Positions 21,289-32,164 of a DNA stretch of 64,000 nt are shown here, piece by piece. The position numbers and the translations under genes are program-made. Origin of the DNA: Pinus tabuliformis (lineage: Eukaryota; Streptophyta; Pinopsida; Pinales; Pinaceae); the NCBI GenBank assembly GCA_031772625.1, contig CM062805.1, positions 797,385,119-797,449,118 of the forward strand. Direction: 5' to 3'. Below the pieces are notes generated by a model. The model saw nothing but the letters and a program-made list of their open reading frames with translations, did no database searches and was not told where the DNA came from. Each line of letters begins with the position of its first letter. Positions within the stretch are counted from its first letter, which is position 1.

Positions 21289-22906
21289 TACATTCTTGAT
21301 GTATTTGATTCCTGTGGAAAACAATGAGGCTTGTGTACAGATTCTTCTGTTTCATAATCATCCATTTTGCAATTCTTTCAAGTGCCATAGATATCTATCC
21401 TGTGATGAAAGTATCACACCCAAGATCCAAAGGTATATGGAAAACTCTGTTCATCCATATCAAAGATTTGTGTTAAATAATATGGATCTTATTATCAGTG
21501 CAAGCCGATGGATTTGATTAAAAGTGGTATACTTAGCATTGATGTTAATTGTCAGACTTGTTTAATTTCATTATATTCGTGCTTTAAAAGGGCATTGCCC
21601 ATGTATGGAGCCTTTCATGAATAGTCTTGAAACTTTAATGAAAATTTCTATTGGCACAATCTCTTTTATCTAGTTCTATCGAAGTTGTTTTTCCTTTTGG
21701 TCACGGTCCATACCGTCCATTGAACACACATGGATTATATATGATAATAGACTAAACAAAACGTGATTGTATAACCTTTTTCCATTTCTGTATGGAAAAT
21801 ACAACGTTCAGACTCGAGAGTCCATACATTGATTATTAGGAATTAGTATAGATGCAAGAATTAGAAAGGAGAAAAATGAAAATTTGAAAACCTTTCAGAG
21901 AAATCAACAAGTTAAGGGCACCTTTCAGACTTCGTGTTATATGTTGTGTTCCTCTCTTTGCTTGCTTGGCGTTGTTGCTACGGTTATAAAATATCCTCCT
22001 TTCTTTATGTCATACTTGGATTTTTAAGTTGAGAATACTTTTATTGGTGGGAAGAACTATAAAACACCTAATATCCCACAGATGAGGGGATCTTTTTGTT
22101 TCCGTTTTACTGGAGCTTCTTAATAATTGTAATATTTGAAATTACTATTTGATTACTCTTGATACAGAAAAGCAAATCCATGTGCGGGCAACTTAAATAT
22201 GGGAAAATGTTTCAAACTTTTGGTAAGATCAGTAGATCAGGAGGTTAGAACTTACTAATGTAAAATTTCAAAGAAGTTTTGGGAGAGTTTATAAAGAAAT
22301 TTGTAAAAGATGGTGGAGAGTTTTATTCCTAGTGAATCTTTAACAATTTAGGCCATCAAATTTGTACAAATATTTTTATTGAAGTTCTATATCCCTACTT
22401 GAATGTTCTTTTACAGTAAAAATCCATCAGAGCATTGTCTGCATATGGAAATAGATTCAACAGCAGCTAGATCCAGAGGAAAAGTTGAGCATTATGTTTG
22501 TGCATAATTTCTATACCTAGGTTAACACGATTAATGATATTGGCCCAAGTAGCTAATTACACTACCTTGACCATCAATCACAGATTGGTTGATGTTGAAT
22601 TCAAGTTAAAAACAATAGTGAATGAAAATGATTAGTTCCTCTTGAAGATCAGTAAAATTAAATTTGTTTAAGTCTTGAAGGTGAATAAGGTGGGGAATAT
22701 AAAAATTATGTTGGTCATATTGAGTCAGTGCAGATTTATTCTCATATAGTTAAAACTAAAGAGGCTTGATGACAGAATTTCTAACTTATTTACAGCTGAT
22801 ATGATGATACTAAAATGACAAGTCTAGGACTGAAAATTTTGACACAATATTCTAAATTGTACTTTGTTGAGTCCAAGACATTGAAATTTGGGATCCTTTA
22901 TAAACG
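21289..22906. other. Downstream flank, no gene seen
   Basis: AT-rich sequence after the peptidase stop codon. The first few hundred bases should hold the 3' UTR, but I see no clear canonical polyadenylation signal. The frame at 21101-21517 is a shadow of the exon and its 3' side. No transposon ends or known protein motifs were recognised up to the start of the 445-bp duplication. Confidence 0.5.
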
Positions 22907-23025
22907 TGTTGTTAAATGAGAGATTGCATCAAAAGTCATGGTCAACTCCAAATTAAAGGTGTCTTGAAAGGTTTACATAATTTTTTAAGACGCAAGAGAA
23001 TGATGTAAATGGGCATATGGTTGTG

Positions 23026-24155
23026 TGTAATATTCCCACTTAGCAATATTGCTAAGGGGAAATATCAATTTTGCCAATTTTGACTTATTTTGCATTTACA
23101 CTTAGGAAAAGTGGGTTATAGAGCCCCACTTGAGTTTTTGAGCTAAGGGCAGGCCCAACTTAGGAGAAAGGGAAGAAAATTGAAATGTTAGTGGAAGGTG
23201 GGGACCACTCATGGAGAAATACGACCCCCCTCTGGGATATGCACTCCTTGGAGGGAAAACAATGGGGAGTTCGATGGCTGGGCTCCACATGGGCAATTGG
23301 GAGGCACAATGACAAAAGAGGAGGATGCACTCATTTTGGGCATTCTTGATCATTTGAGCATTCACCTTGACTAGCACGCTTGAGTTGGAGGCCAAGTCTA
23401 CATGTGCTGTTGAGCACAAGAGATTTTCAGGCGAGAATCTCACCCCTTGCTCCAGTGGACTTCGAGTGCTAGCCCTAGGAGGGAATTCGATCATTCTCAG
23501 ATCGATCCGAGAGCATTGCAGTAGGAGTGTGGAGGAGTTTTAGCAATGATTATGTAGGGCCTGCAGAATTCTTTTTTGTGCCACACGTGGGACTCAAGGA
23601 GAGGGAAATTTGGGGTGAGATTTGTGGGGGAGTTCGGGAAGGAGTTTTGCTGAAGATTTCAACCATTTTGGAGACACTTAGCAACAAAATTTACAGGTGG
23701 GTCGAAATACTCAGCTGTTGGAGGAGCTAGGGGAAATTGGGCCGAAATTCTGAGGTCAACGTTTGGCCAATTCCTTCGTGGGTTTTTGTGGGTTATTGGA
23801 GAGCCCAAGGTTAATTTCCCAGAATTTTCTGAACACAGGAGGAGGCCCTAGCAGCAATTTCTTGTAGCCAACAATTTGGTTTTCTAGGGAGATCAATGCA
23901 AAGCCATAGAGAGATCAACCAACAACATTTGGAGGACTTGTCTTCATCACTTGGGCTTTGCTAGCTTGCCTTGAGTAAGCCCAAGTGCACACTTTCCAAA
24001 CACCAAATTGTAACCCCATGATTTTATAATAAAATGGCTCAGAATAGTGCAATTTTTGGCTCAATATATGGTGTATGATTTGTGTGTAAATTTTATGTGT
24101 GTTTTTGCTATGTTTGATTTGTTTATCATTGTATATTTCCGTTAGGAATATTACA
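23026..24155 (+). repeat. 5' LTR of chromovirus H
   Basis: 1,130 bp, starting TGTAATATTCCC and ending AGGAATATTACA, with short inverted ends TGTAATATTCC / GGAATATTACA. It is matched by the 3' LTR at 28957. The minus-strand ORF at 23102-23494 recurs in the 3' LTR and is an LTR shadow. Confidence 0.93.
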
Positions 24156-24156
24156 G

Positions 24157-24168
24157 TGGTATCAGAGC
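24157..24168 (+). promoter_or_regulatory. Primer-binding site of H
   Basis: TGGTATCAGAGC lies one base after the 5' LTR end. It is an exact match to the initiator-Met tRNA primer consensus used by most plant Ty3/gypsy chromoviruses and copia elements. Confidence 0.92.
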
Positions 24169-24294
24169 TCGTAGTCTTGGCTTAGGTTGTGGGAGCAACA
24201 CTGGTCTATGACACTAGAAGACCAACAAAATGTGACTTACTAGAGGCAGAGGTACAAGAGTAGAGAGAGGCAGTTACAAATTACCCCAGATCCA

Positions 24295-25291
24295 GTGATA
24301 GTTGAACTGGAGGTTGAAAGGCCAAACATGGGAGATAATGAGGGAGACAAAAGGAGTAAAGAGGAGGAGTTTGCCCAACACCTTCTCAAGGTCGTTCAGG
24401 ATTTGTCTAAGGGTATTGAGGAGTTGAGGCAACAAACTTGCAACAACAAGGGCAAAGGGATTCAAGGGGAATTCCAATTTGGCGAGGGCTTCAACACTTC
24501 ACATCACCACGGGGTTCATGGCCCCAACACACCCCTCATTCCCAGTACACCACCCAGGTCCACTATTCCCACGTTTCTAGCATCCGGTGCTAGAGGGTCA
24601 CAAGGACAAGAGGAGATGCCCATGGGGGACTATTTTGTGGTGTATCATTCCTATGGGCGTGACTTTAGAGAGGTGATACCTTCAGGGACTTTTGTCAGTT
24701 GAAAGGTAACAATAAGGGAAAAGGGCAAGGCGGAGGAAGCTAACACATGGTACCAATTTGCAGCGTACCATGGGGAGATTATTCCTCTCGACTTTTAATG
24801 GTTTGTCCAATAGCTCAGCGAAAGCATGGGTTGAGAAGTTAGATGTCTACTTCCAACTCAACTAGATGATGGAGGGGGAGGAAATTAAGATTGCCACGTT
24901 GCATTTAAAGGGAGAAGCCCACGACTGGTGGTTCCATGGGCTAACCACGATGGGGCATGCAAGTGTTACAATGTATGAGGATTTCACTAGGAGGGTGTTG
25001 GAGAATTTTGAGAGGAGAGACCCGAAATAGAATTTTGGGGAGTTGACAAGGCTCAAGCAAACGGGGAGTGTTGAGGCCTACATCTCCGAGTTTATGAGGT
25101 TATCAGTGGTGCCTGACCTATCAGAGGCCAGTAGGATTTTCATGTTTGTAGAGGGGCTAACAGAGCCAATGAGGGGATCGGTGAAGTCCAATAGGCCCAC
25201 CAGCTTGCAAGACGCAGTTGGGAGAGCGCAAGACTTACAGGATGTTCTATCCAAGACTAGAGTGCCAGTGCCACCTAGACAAGGGTTCTAG
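24295..25291 (+). pseudogene. gag of chromovirus H
   Basis: The retrotransposon gag domain is visible at about 24830-25200: KGEAHDWWFHGL, then VLENFERRDPK, GSVEAYISEFMRLS and VEGLTEPMRG. This is the standard Ty3/gypsy capsid pattern. A low-complexity N-terminal part precedes it from 24295. It would form the virus-like particle. Broken. Confidence 0.87.
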
Positions 25292-25348
25292 CATAGGGGG
25301 AGAGACACTAGGGCTCCACCACTGAGAGCCAACCATGGGTGAGGGCAG

Positions 25349-25730
25349 TTGGATGAGAAGACTCAGAGAGATCTCTGGAGGAGGAAACTATTCTTCACTT
25401 GTCAGGAACTGTGGGCACCAAGCCATAGATGCACAACAGGCAAGGCCCACTACATTGATGTCTACTCCGACAGTGACCAGGAGGATGACGTAGAGTTGGA
25501 GGTGATTGGAGGTGACAACGTGGCAGACGTGGAGAGGGGAACACCACCACCACCACCCCGGGGAGCCCCTTTCTCCCCAGCTGGAGGGGTCCTTGCATCC
25601 TTACATGGGGTACCTAAATTTTTGACGTTGAGGATTAGAGGCACATTGCAGGGGCAACATGTCTCAGTTTTGGTGGATAGTGGGACCACCCACAACTTCA
25701 TTGATGCACATATGTTGTAGAGGAGAGGGA
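25349..25730 (+). pseudogene. Protease region of chromovirus H
   Basis: The retropepsin core is seen as SVLVDSGTTHNFIDAHML near 25665-25717, with the D-S-G catalytic triplet. Upstream is a proline-rich linker (TPPPPPRGAP). The family cleaves the Gag-Pol polyprotein. Minus-strand frames over the same bases are shadows. Confidence 0.87.
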
Positions 25731-26046
25731 TCATGGCCGAGGGGTTTGAGGGGTTCTCAGTCCTTGTGCCAGGCGACAGGACCATGCAGTGTACACGATA
25801 TGTTCCCTCTCTGATAGTGACTATGGGGAACTATTTAGTCACATCATTTCTTTGTGGTGGATGTACTAGGCACCAATGTGGTGATGGGAGTCGAGTGGCT
25901 CTATTCTCTTGGTCAAGTCACTACTGATTGGAGGAAGTTGGAGATGGATTTTACAAGGCCAGATGACAAGTTGGTTGTCCTTAGGAGCACGCATTCTTAC
26001 CCACCATAGATTGTTTCAGCACACAAGATGCAGACTTACCTGAGGC

Positions 26047-26770
26047 ATGGTGACATTGAGTGGGCAGTGGAGTTTAAGGATTTTTGAGGTTGGGGGTCAG
26101 CCCAGGCCACCACAACTTGACATACATGCCATTTTAGACAGGTACCCGGTGGTTTTTGGAGACATACCGCCAGGACGACAACCTGAGCGGGGATTTGAGC
26201 ACACGATTGAGTTAGAGCTGGGGGTACAGACCGTGATTACCACCCCATACAAACATCCCAAGGCTTACAGGGATGAGATTGAGAGGGCCATTCATGAGCT
26301 GTTGGCACTTGGGCATATTAGGCCTAGCTCCAACCCTTTTGCTTCATCAGTTGTTCTGGTGAAGAAGAAGGACGAGACATTATACATGTGCATAGATTAC
26401 CAGGCCCTCAACAAGAAGACCATGAAGAACCGCTAGCATAGTTGAGTTGATGGATGAGCTGAGAGGGGCTAAGTTCTTTTCCAAGATCGACTTGCGTTTG
26501 AGGTACCACCAGATTAGAGTGTGGGATCAAGACGTCCTTAAGGCAACTTTCAGGTGTCACCATGGGCACTTCGAGTTCTTGGTTATGTCCTTCAAGCTAA
26601 CCAGCACACTTGCCACTTTCCAGTGTTGCGTGAACCACGTGTTTCGTGGGCAGTTGCGGAAATTTGTGTTGGTGTTCTTTGATGATATTTTGATTTATAG
26701 TAGGACCTGGGAGGAACACTTGCAACACTTGGAGATGGTGTCACGTATTTTAGAGGAGCAGTAGTTTTAC
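26047..26770 (+). pseudogene. Reverse transcriptase of chromovirus H
   Basis: Gypsy RT motifs appear in order: GFEHTIEL, PYKHPKAYRDEIERAI, GHIRPSSNPFASSVVLVKKK, FFSKIDLRLRYHQIRV, then the active site FVLVFFDDILIYSRTWEEHL. In the family it makes cDNA from element RNA. It is interrupted and non-functional. Confidence 0.92.
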
Positions 26771-26879
26771 GCCAAGCTGTCCAAGTGTGAGTTTAAATTG
26801 ACGAAGAAGCTCTATTTGGGGCATATCATTGGGAGGATGGCATGAGAGTGCATGAGAAGAAGATCAGGGTCATCTGAGA

Positions 26880-27490
26880 CTAGCCAGTGCCCCGGAATGT
26901 GACAAAGCTAAGGGGTTTCGTGGGTATCTGTACCTACTACAGGAAGTTCGTGAAGGGCTTCTCTCAGTTAGCAGCTCCCCTCACTAATTTGAAAAAGAAG
27001 GGGGTATTTGAGTGGATAGATGGGGCACAGGAGGCTTTTGAGTGCCTCAAACAGGTTATGAGCAGCTGCCCGGTGTTGGCACTTCCAGATTTCGCACAAC
27101 CCTTTGTACTTGAGTGCGATGCATTAGGGGAGGGCGCAGGAACAGGCCTGATGTAGGGTGGACACCAGATAACTTTCGAGAGTCAGAATCTACTACCCCA
27201 CGCGAGGTTGTACTCCATTTACAACAAAGAGATGATAGCCATTATGCATGCGTTTCCAAGTTTAGACAGTACTTGGTGGGAAACAGGTTCCGGGTGGAGA
27301 CAAACCACAATAGCGTCAGATTCTTCTTGGAAAAGAAGCAACTATAGGAGAGGTAGCAGAAGTGGGTGAGCAAGCTTCAGGCATACGACTTTGACATTGA
27401 GTATGTCAAGGGTAAACACAATGTGGTAGCTGATGCGTTGTCCAGGAGGTTGACCACCATCTCATTGATGAGCATTGTGCCAGATTGAAG
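26880..27490 (+). pseudogene. RNase H of chromovirus H
   Basis: The connection and RNase H region has LRGFVGICTYYRKFVKGFSQ, KKGVFEWIDGAQEAFECLK and LPDFAQPFVLECDA. It closes near the family-typical segment [20 protein letters not shown] (about 27389-27448). This order (RT, then RNase H, then integrase) is the Ty3/gypsy arrangement. Confidence 0.88.
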
Positions 27491-27629
27491 GGCGTAGTTT
27501 TTAGTGGTGTATTCCAAGTACTGATTTGCATGTGAGTTCCTTGATGATGTAGTGATGGATGACTGGTACAGGGTGGTGAACGAGTTGATTTGCTTTTGGG
27601 ACTAGATTTATTTAGTGGCCAACTCCTAG

Positions 27630-28620
27630 TTGAGGGAGAAGATCATGCAGGCTGCCCATGACTCACTGTTAGTAGGGCATCAGGGGTTTACCAAGACATA
27701 GAAGGCTATTAGGGAGCACTTTGCATGGAGGGGTCTTAAGGATGATGTTCTGAGGCACGCTCGGGAGTGTGATACGTGCCAAGGGAGCAAGGGTGAGCAG
27801 ACACACCCTGCTGGGTTGCTACAATCTCTTCTTATCCCTGAGGGGAAATGTGATAGCATCTCAATGTATTTTATTACTGGATTGTCTACAGTTCAGGGCA
27901 AGGATTGCATCTATGTGGTGGTAGACAGATTGACGAAATTTGCTCACTTCTTCGCAATTTCAGCCCAGTCCTCAGCCTCATAGGTGGCTAAGCTATTTTT
28001 TAGGGAGGTGTTTTGGCTTCACAGTCTTCGGGAGACCATTGTTAGTGATCGGATAACAGGTTCATGGGGGGATTTTGGTAGAAGTTGTTTCCACTGGTGG
28101 GCACGGAGCTCACCCCGAGTATTAGTTACCACCCCTAGAGTAATGGGCAAATGGAGATCATAAACAAATGGCTGGAGGGATACCTATGTATCTATGTGAT
28201 GGGCCATCAACGTGCATGGATACGGTGGTTGCATTTGGGTGAGTAATGCTGCAACACAACGTACTACATGTCCATAGGTATGTCCCCATTCAGAGCTTTG
28301 CACGGTTATGATGCATTTATTTTTGCTGACGTGATGTTTGGAGACAGTAAGGCTCCTAGGGCCAAGGATTGGATTTAGGAGAGCCAAAATATTTTACGGG
28401 CTCTCAAAGATAACCTACAGACTACACAAAAGCAACAAAAACTCTAACCTACAGACTGCACAAAACCAACAAAAACTCTATGCAAATAAGGGTCGTGTAG
28501 AAAGGTAGTTTAAGGTCGGGGATTTGGTCTTCCTGAGACTTCAGTCGTACAGACAGTCGACACTCAAATAGAAGGGCGCCGAGAAGCTCAACCCCCGCTT
28601 TTATGGGCCGTAGAAAGTCA
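27630..28620 (+). pseudogene. Integrase of chromovirus H
   Basis: The zinc-binding start is recognisable as HDSLLVGHQGF (about 27660) with the Cys pair ECDTCQ near 27768. The core follows, with VVVDRLTKFAHF near 27917. Frames are broken in this stretch, so the domain was read in short pieces only and the boundaries are approximate. Confidence 0.8.
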
Positions 28621-28679
28621 CTAGGAGAGTTGGGGAGGTGGCATATGAGCTGGAGCTACCCCCAGCGAGCCGAGTTCAC

Positions 28680-28956
28680 AACATTTTTCATGTGGCTTGC
28701 CTTAAAAAGGCACTGGGTCAGCGGGTGACAATAATTACAAAGTTACCACCCATGGATGATGAGGGGCAATTTGGTTCTGGAGCTAGAGATTATTTTGGAC
28801 ACTGGTGAGAGACACTTGTGGAACAGGGTCATTAAAGAATTTTTGATCAGATGGAGGAATCTACCCGATGAGGATGCCACTTGGGAGGGAGAGAAGATAC
28901 TTCAACATCCTTCATTGCAGTTGCTTGAGGACAAGCAACATTCTGGTGGGGAGGAC
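28680..28956 (+). pseudogene. Chromodomain of chromovirus H
   Basis: After HNIFHVACLKKALG-like sequence (the usual end of gypsy integrase) comes the chromodomain: EFLIRWRNLPDEDATWEGEK. In chromoviruses this tail is thought to bind methylated histone H3 and steer insertion to heterochromatin. It ends near 28956 beside the purine tract GGTGGGGAGGA. Confidence 0.87.
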
Positions 28957-30010
28957 TGTGATATTCCCACTTAGTAATATTGTTAAGGGGAAATATCAAT
29001 TTTGCTAATTTTGACTTATTTTTCATTTACACTTAGGAAAAGTGGGTTATGGAGCCCCACTTTAGTTTTTGAGCTAAGGGAAGGCCCAACTTAGGAGAAA
29101 GGGAAGAAAATCGAAATGGACAACAATGGGGAGTTCGATGGCTTGGCCCCACATGGGCAATTGGGAGGCACAATGACAAAAGAGGAGGAGACACTCATTT
29201 TGGGCATTCTTGATCGTTTGAGCATTCACCTTGACTAGCATGCTTGAGCTGGAGGCCAAGTCTGCATGTGCTGTTGAGCACATGAGATTTTTAGGCGAGA
29301 ATCTCACCCCTTGCTTCGACGGACTTTGAGTGCCAACCCTAGGAGGGAATTCCATCATTTTTAGATCGATCCGGGAGCATTGCAGTAGGAGTGTGAAGGA
29401 GTTTCAACTGTGATTGCGCAACTCTTTTTTGTGCCACACGTGGGACTCAAGGAGAGAGGGAATTTTGGGCTGAGATTTTTGGGGTAGTTCGGGAAGGAGT
29501 TTTGCTAAAGATTTCAGTGATTTTGGGGACACTCAGTAGCATAATTTATAGGTGGGTCAAAATACCCAACAATTGGAGGAGTTAGGGGAAATTGGACTGA
29601 AATTCCAAAGTCAACATTTGCCCAATTCCTTTGTTGGTTTTTGTGGATTATTGGAGGAGAGCCCAAGGTTAATTTCCCAGAATTTTCTGAGCATCAGAGG
29701 AGGCCCTAGCAACGATTTCTTCCAGCCAACAATTAGTTTTCAAGGGAGATCAGCGCAGAGCCATAGAGAGATCAACCAACAACATTTGGGGGACTTGTCT
29801 TCATCACTTGGGCTTTGCTAGCTTGCCTTGAGCAAGCCTAGGTGCACACTTTCCAAACACCATATTGTAACCCTGTGATCTTATAATAAAATGCCTCAGC
29901 ACAACACAATTTTCAGTTCAATATAGGGTGTCTGATTTGTGTGTAAAATTTGTGTGTTTTTGCTAAGTTTTCTTTGTTTACCATTGTATATTTTCGTTAG
30001 GAATATTACA
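28957..30010 (+). repeat. 3' LTR of chromovirus H
   Basis: About 1,054 bp, starting TGTGATATTCCC and ending AGGAATATTACA. It aligns along its length with the 5' LTR but has clearly diverged, which points to an old insertion. It is followed by the target repeat ttgtg. Confidence 0.93.
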
Positions 30011-30017
30011 TTGTGAG

Positions 30018-30283
30018 CAATGTTGCAAAAAATGGCGAAAAATCGGCAACATTGCAATTTTTTCAAGCTGCCAAAAAATAACTGGGTAAAATTCGTGTTT
30101 TTTTCTTTCGGTAAAATTTTCCTATTTTTCCTGATTTTTTCCAATTTGAAAAAATAAATATATTTTATATTCTTTAATATGTGTTGCGGTTTGCCGATTT
30201 CTGCCATTTTTTCGCTGATGTTGCTGAAAAAATGTTTTCTGGACCCTTGTTGATTTTTGCCAATGCCGATTTTATAAACACTA
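30018..30283. mobile_element. hAT-like MITE (266 bp)
   Basis: An AT-rich element with no coding region. The ends CAATGTTGCAAAAAATGGC (left) and TAGTGTTTATAAAATCGGC (right, reverse complement) agree at about 13 of 19 positions and resemble hAT termini. Inner inverted blocks (AAAAAATGGCGAAAAATCGGC near the left; CTGCCATTTTTTCGCTGATG right of centre) could fold back. The flanks GTTGTGAG (split by element H) and GTAGTGAT form an 8-bp duplication with two differences, the hAT size. The matching site in the second 445-bp copy is empty. Confidence 0.7.
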
Positions 30284-31060
30284 GTAGTGATACCTTTATA
30301 CTCATGCACATCATGGTAAAGTTACTTGAAGTTAGATGAATTTGAATTTGTTTACAAGACATTGAAAATGTTAGTATTGCAGTCCAAATTTGGAGTTAAT
30401 TGAGTTCTCATGGCGTTAGCCTTGGTCAAGGCATTGTAAATTTATATTTGGATAGGGAGATTGGCCATCTCAATGTTGACTATTGTATTGCCTTTACTAG
30501 TTTAGGATTTGGCTACATGTGTGCAAGAAATTCCATTGTGGGGAGATGGAAATTGTAAGACTAATGAACCGTTGATGTATCTTGTGGAAAACTACAAGGA
30601 GGCTTTTTGGCAAATGTGTTGTTAAATGAGATATTGCATCAAAAGTCATGGTCAACTCCAAATTAAAGGTGTCGTGAAAGGTTTACATAATTTTTTAACA
30701 TGCAAGATAATGATGTAAATGTGCATATGGTTGTGAGACCTTTATACTCATGCGCACATAGAAAAGTTACTTGAAGTTAGATGAATTGGAATTTGTTTAC
30801 AAGACATTGAAAATATTAGTATTGCAGTCCCAATTTGGAGTTAACTAAGTTCTCATGGCGTTAGCCCTGGTCAAGGTGGTGTAAATTTATATGTTGATAG
30901 GGAGATCGACCATCTCAACGTTGAATTGTATTTCCTTTACTATTTTAGGATTTGGCTATAAGTGTGCAAGAAATTCCACCGAGGGAGGATGGAAATTGTA
31001 AAAATAATGGACCATTGATGTAGTTTGTGGAAATCTGCAAGAAGGTTTTTTGGCAAATGA

Positions 31061-32068
31061 CTAGACCAAATGAAGAGTGGAATGTTTAGGTCGTATAATT
31101 CCCTAACAAAAAGGGGAAAAAGAGGAAATTTCAGCACAAAGAGAAATGTAAAAGACAACAAAGTGCCGTCATATATGGTTAGCTTTGATTCCTTGAGATG
31201 CACTGAGTAGATGTTAAAAACATTCTGTTTGTTGTTCTACAAAAGGAGCAGATGACAAACGAATGCGCTTTAGATAAGCTATCTATTGTTATCAGGAGTG
31301 AGTCATGTGGTTTGTTTCCCACTCATTCCAAGCCTTATTCCTCCTTGAGCACTTGAGAATCTTGAACATTATAGAAAGCACCATGACTGTTGGTGGAGTG
31401 TTGAAAGGGTTTTTACTTTGAATTGATGATAGTGTATCGTAATGTGCTTGAATGCAAAATGGCACATTAAATTTGCAAATAGAGATTTGAATTAAAATGA
31501 AACAAAATATGTACCTTACAACAAATATAGAGCTAAAGTGCAAAATATTGTCTCTGGAGCACCTGCACAAGCAACATGGGATGCATTTGCAAGTTCAAAT
31601 ATTTGGCTGGAAATCTTCTCCATGTCATCTATTGAGACGATATGGTAATATATTTCATTGTAGATAAGATAGAAACACCAACTTACCCAAAATAAATAGA
31701 AGGCCTAATTTGTGGTTGATGAAGTAATTAGGCTTCATCTAACTTAATTTAATAAATCTTAAACAACCAAATTATATATCTTATTTGATGTATGAAGATT
31801 CATATTATTTCACAAAACACTATACCTTTTATTACAAAACAATTTATACCTTGCATATATTTTTAAATAATAGAATTGTTTTGTTTAGGAATATAAAATA
31901 TTTCTCCTAAAGTGCTTTGCTTTCAAAATATCATTGGATTTTTTTATAGATAATGTCTTACATTATTTTTTAAATAATACTTTTTATATTCATATAAAAT
32001 ATTTACATCGGTAAAGTAAACAATAAAGGGTGGAAATGTACATAGAATAGTCTCTTCATTAATGCCAA
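31061..32068. other. AT-rich spacer, no gene seen
   Basis: About 1 kb after the tandem duplication. Minus-strand frames at 30940-31203 and 31292-31570 have no recognisable domain and their composition follows the surrounding AT richness. No LTR, TIR or RNA gene was recognised. Confidence 0.5.
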
Positions 32069-32164
32069 TTAAGCATAGACAAAGTTCGAATATGGATTAG
32101 GGTCTAATAACGTGGCATATTTAATAAGTAAAAAACCTTTTGCCAACAATTGTGTGCATACCTT
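32069..32164 (-). pseudogene. LINE-like coding relic, downstream piece
   Basis: A short minus-strand frame (KVCTQLLAKGFLLIKYATLL and on to a TAA at 32069-32071). It continues, in the same register, the minus-strand frame that ends at 51665 across the target site of the large gypsy element. This suggests one coding relic was split by that insertion. A LINE C-terminus is my best guess; a host pseudogene is possible. Confidence 0.4.

Larger units (their letters stand above)
23026..30010 (+). mobile_element. Ty3/gypsy chromovirus H with two LTRs
   Basis: This is a full-length-sized gypsy element, about 7.0 kb: 5' LTR, primer-binding site, gag, protease, RT, RNase H, integrase, chromodomain, purine tract, 3' LTR. 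A perfect 5-bp target duplication ttgtg flanks it (23021-23025 and 30011-30015). The RT-RH-integrase order plus a C-terminal chromodomain places it in the chromoviruses. The clade was not resolved. Its LTRs have clearly diverged and its frames have many breaks (well over five), so it is an old, dead copy. Confidence 0.95.
22907..31060. repeat. 445-bp tandem duplication, first copy split by insertions
   Basis: Copy 1 consists of 22907-23025, 30016-30017 and about 30284-30615. Copy 2 is 30616-31060 and is continuous. Both begin TGTTGTTAAATGAG and end TTTTTTGGCAAATG or the close CTTTTTGGCAAATG. They share blocks such as GTCATGGTCAACTCCAAATT and CAAGACATTGAAAAT. Copy 2 lacks the gypsy element and the MITE found in copy 1, so it preserves the empty site and shows that the duplication came first or that the insertions hit one copy only. 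Confidence 0.88.

Noticed and set aside
23102-23494. 130-residue minus-strand ORF
   Set aside because: It sits in the 5' LTR of chromovirus H and recurs in the 3' LTR (29074-29358); no known domain.
25395-25785. Minus-strand proline-rich ORFs
   Set aside because: Shadow frames of the protease region of chromovirus H.
30287-31060. Host gene in the duplicated segment (short frames around GGAAATTGTAAG and GGCAAATG)
   Set aside because: Both copies lack a sustained frame and I see no domain. Treated as non-coding duplicated DNA.
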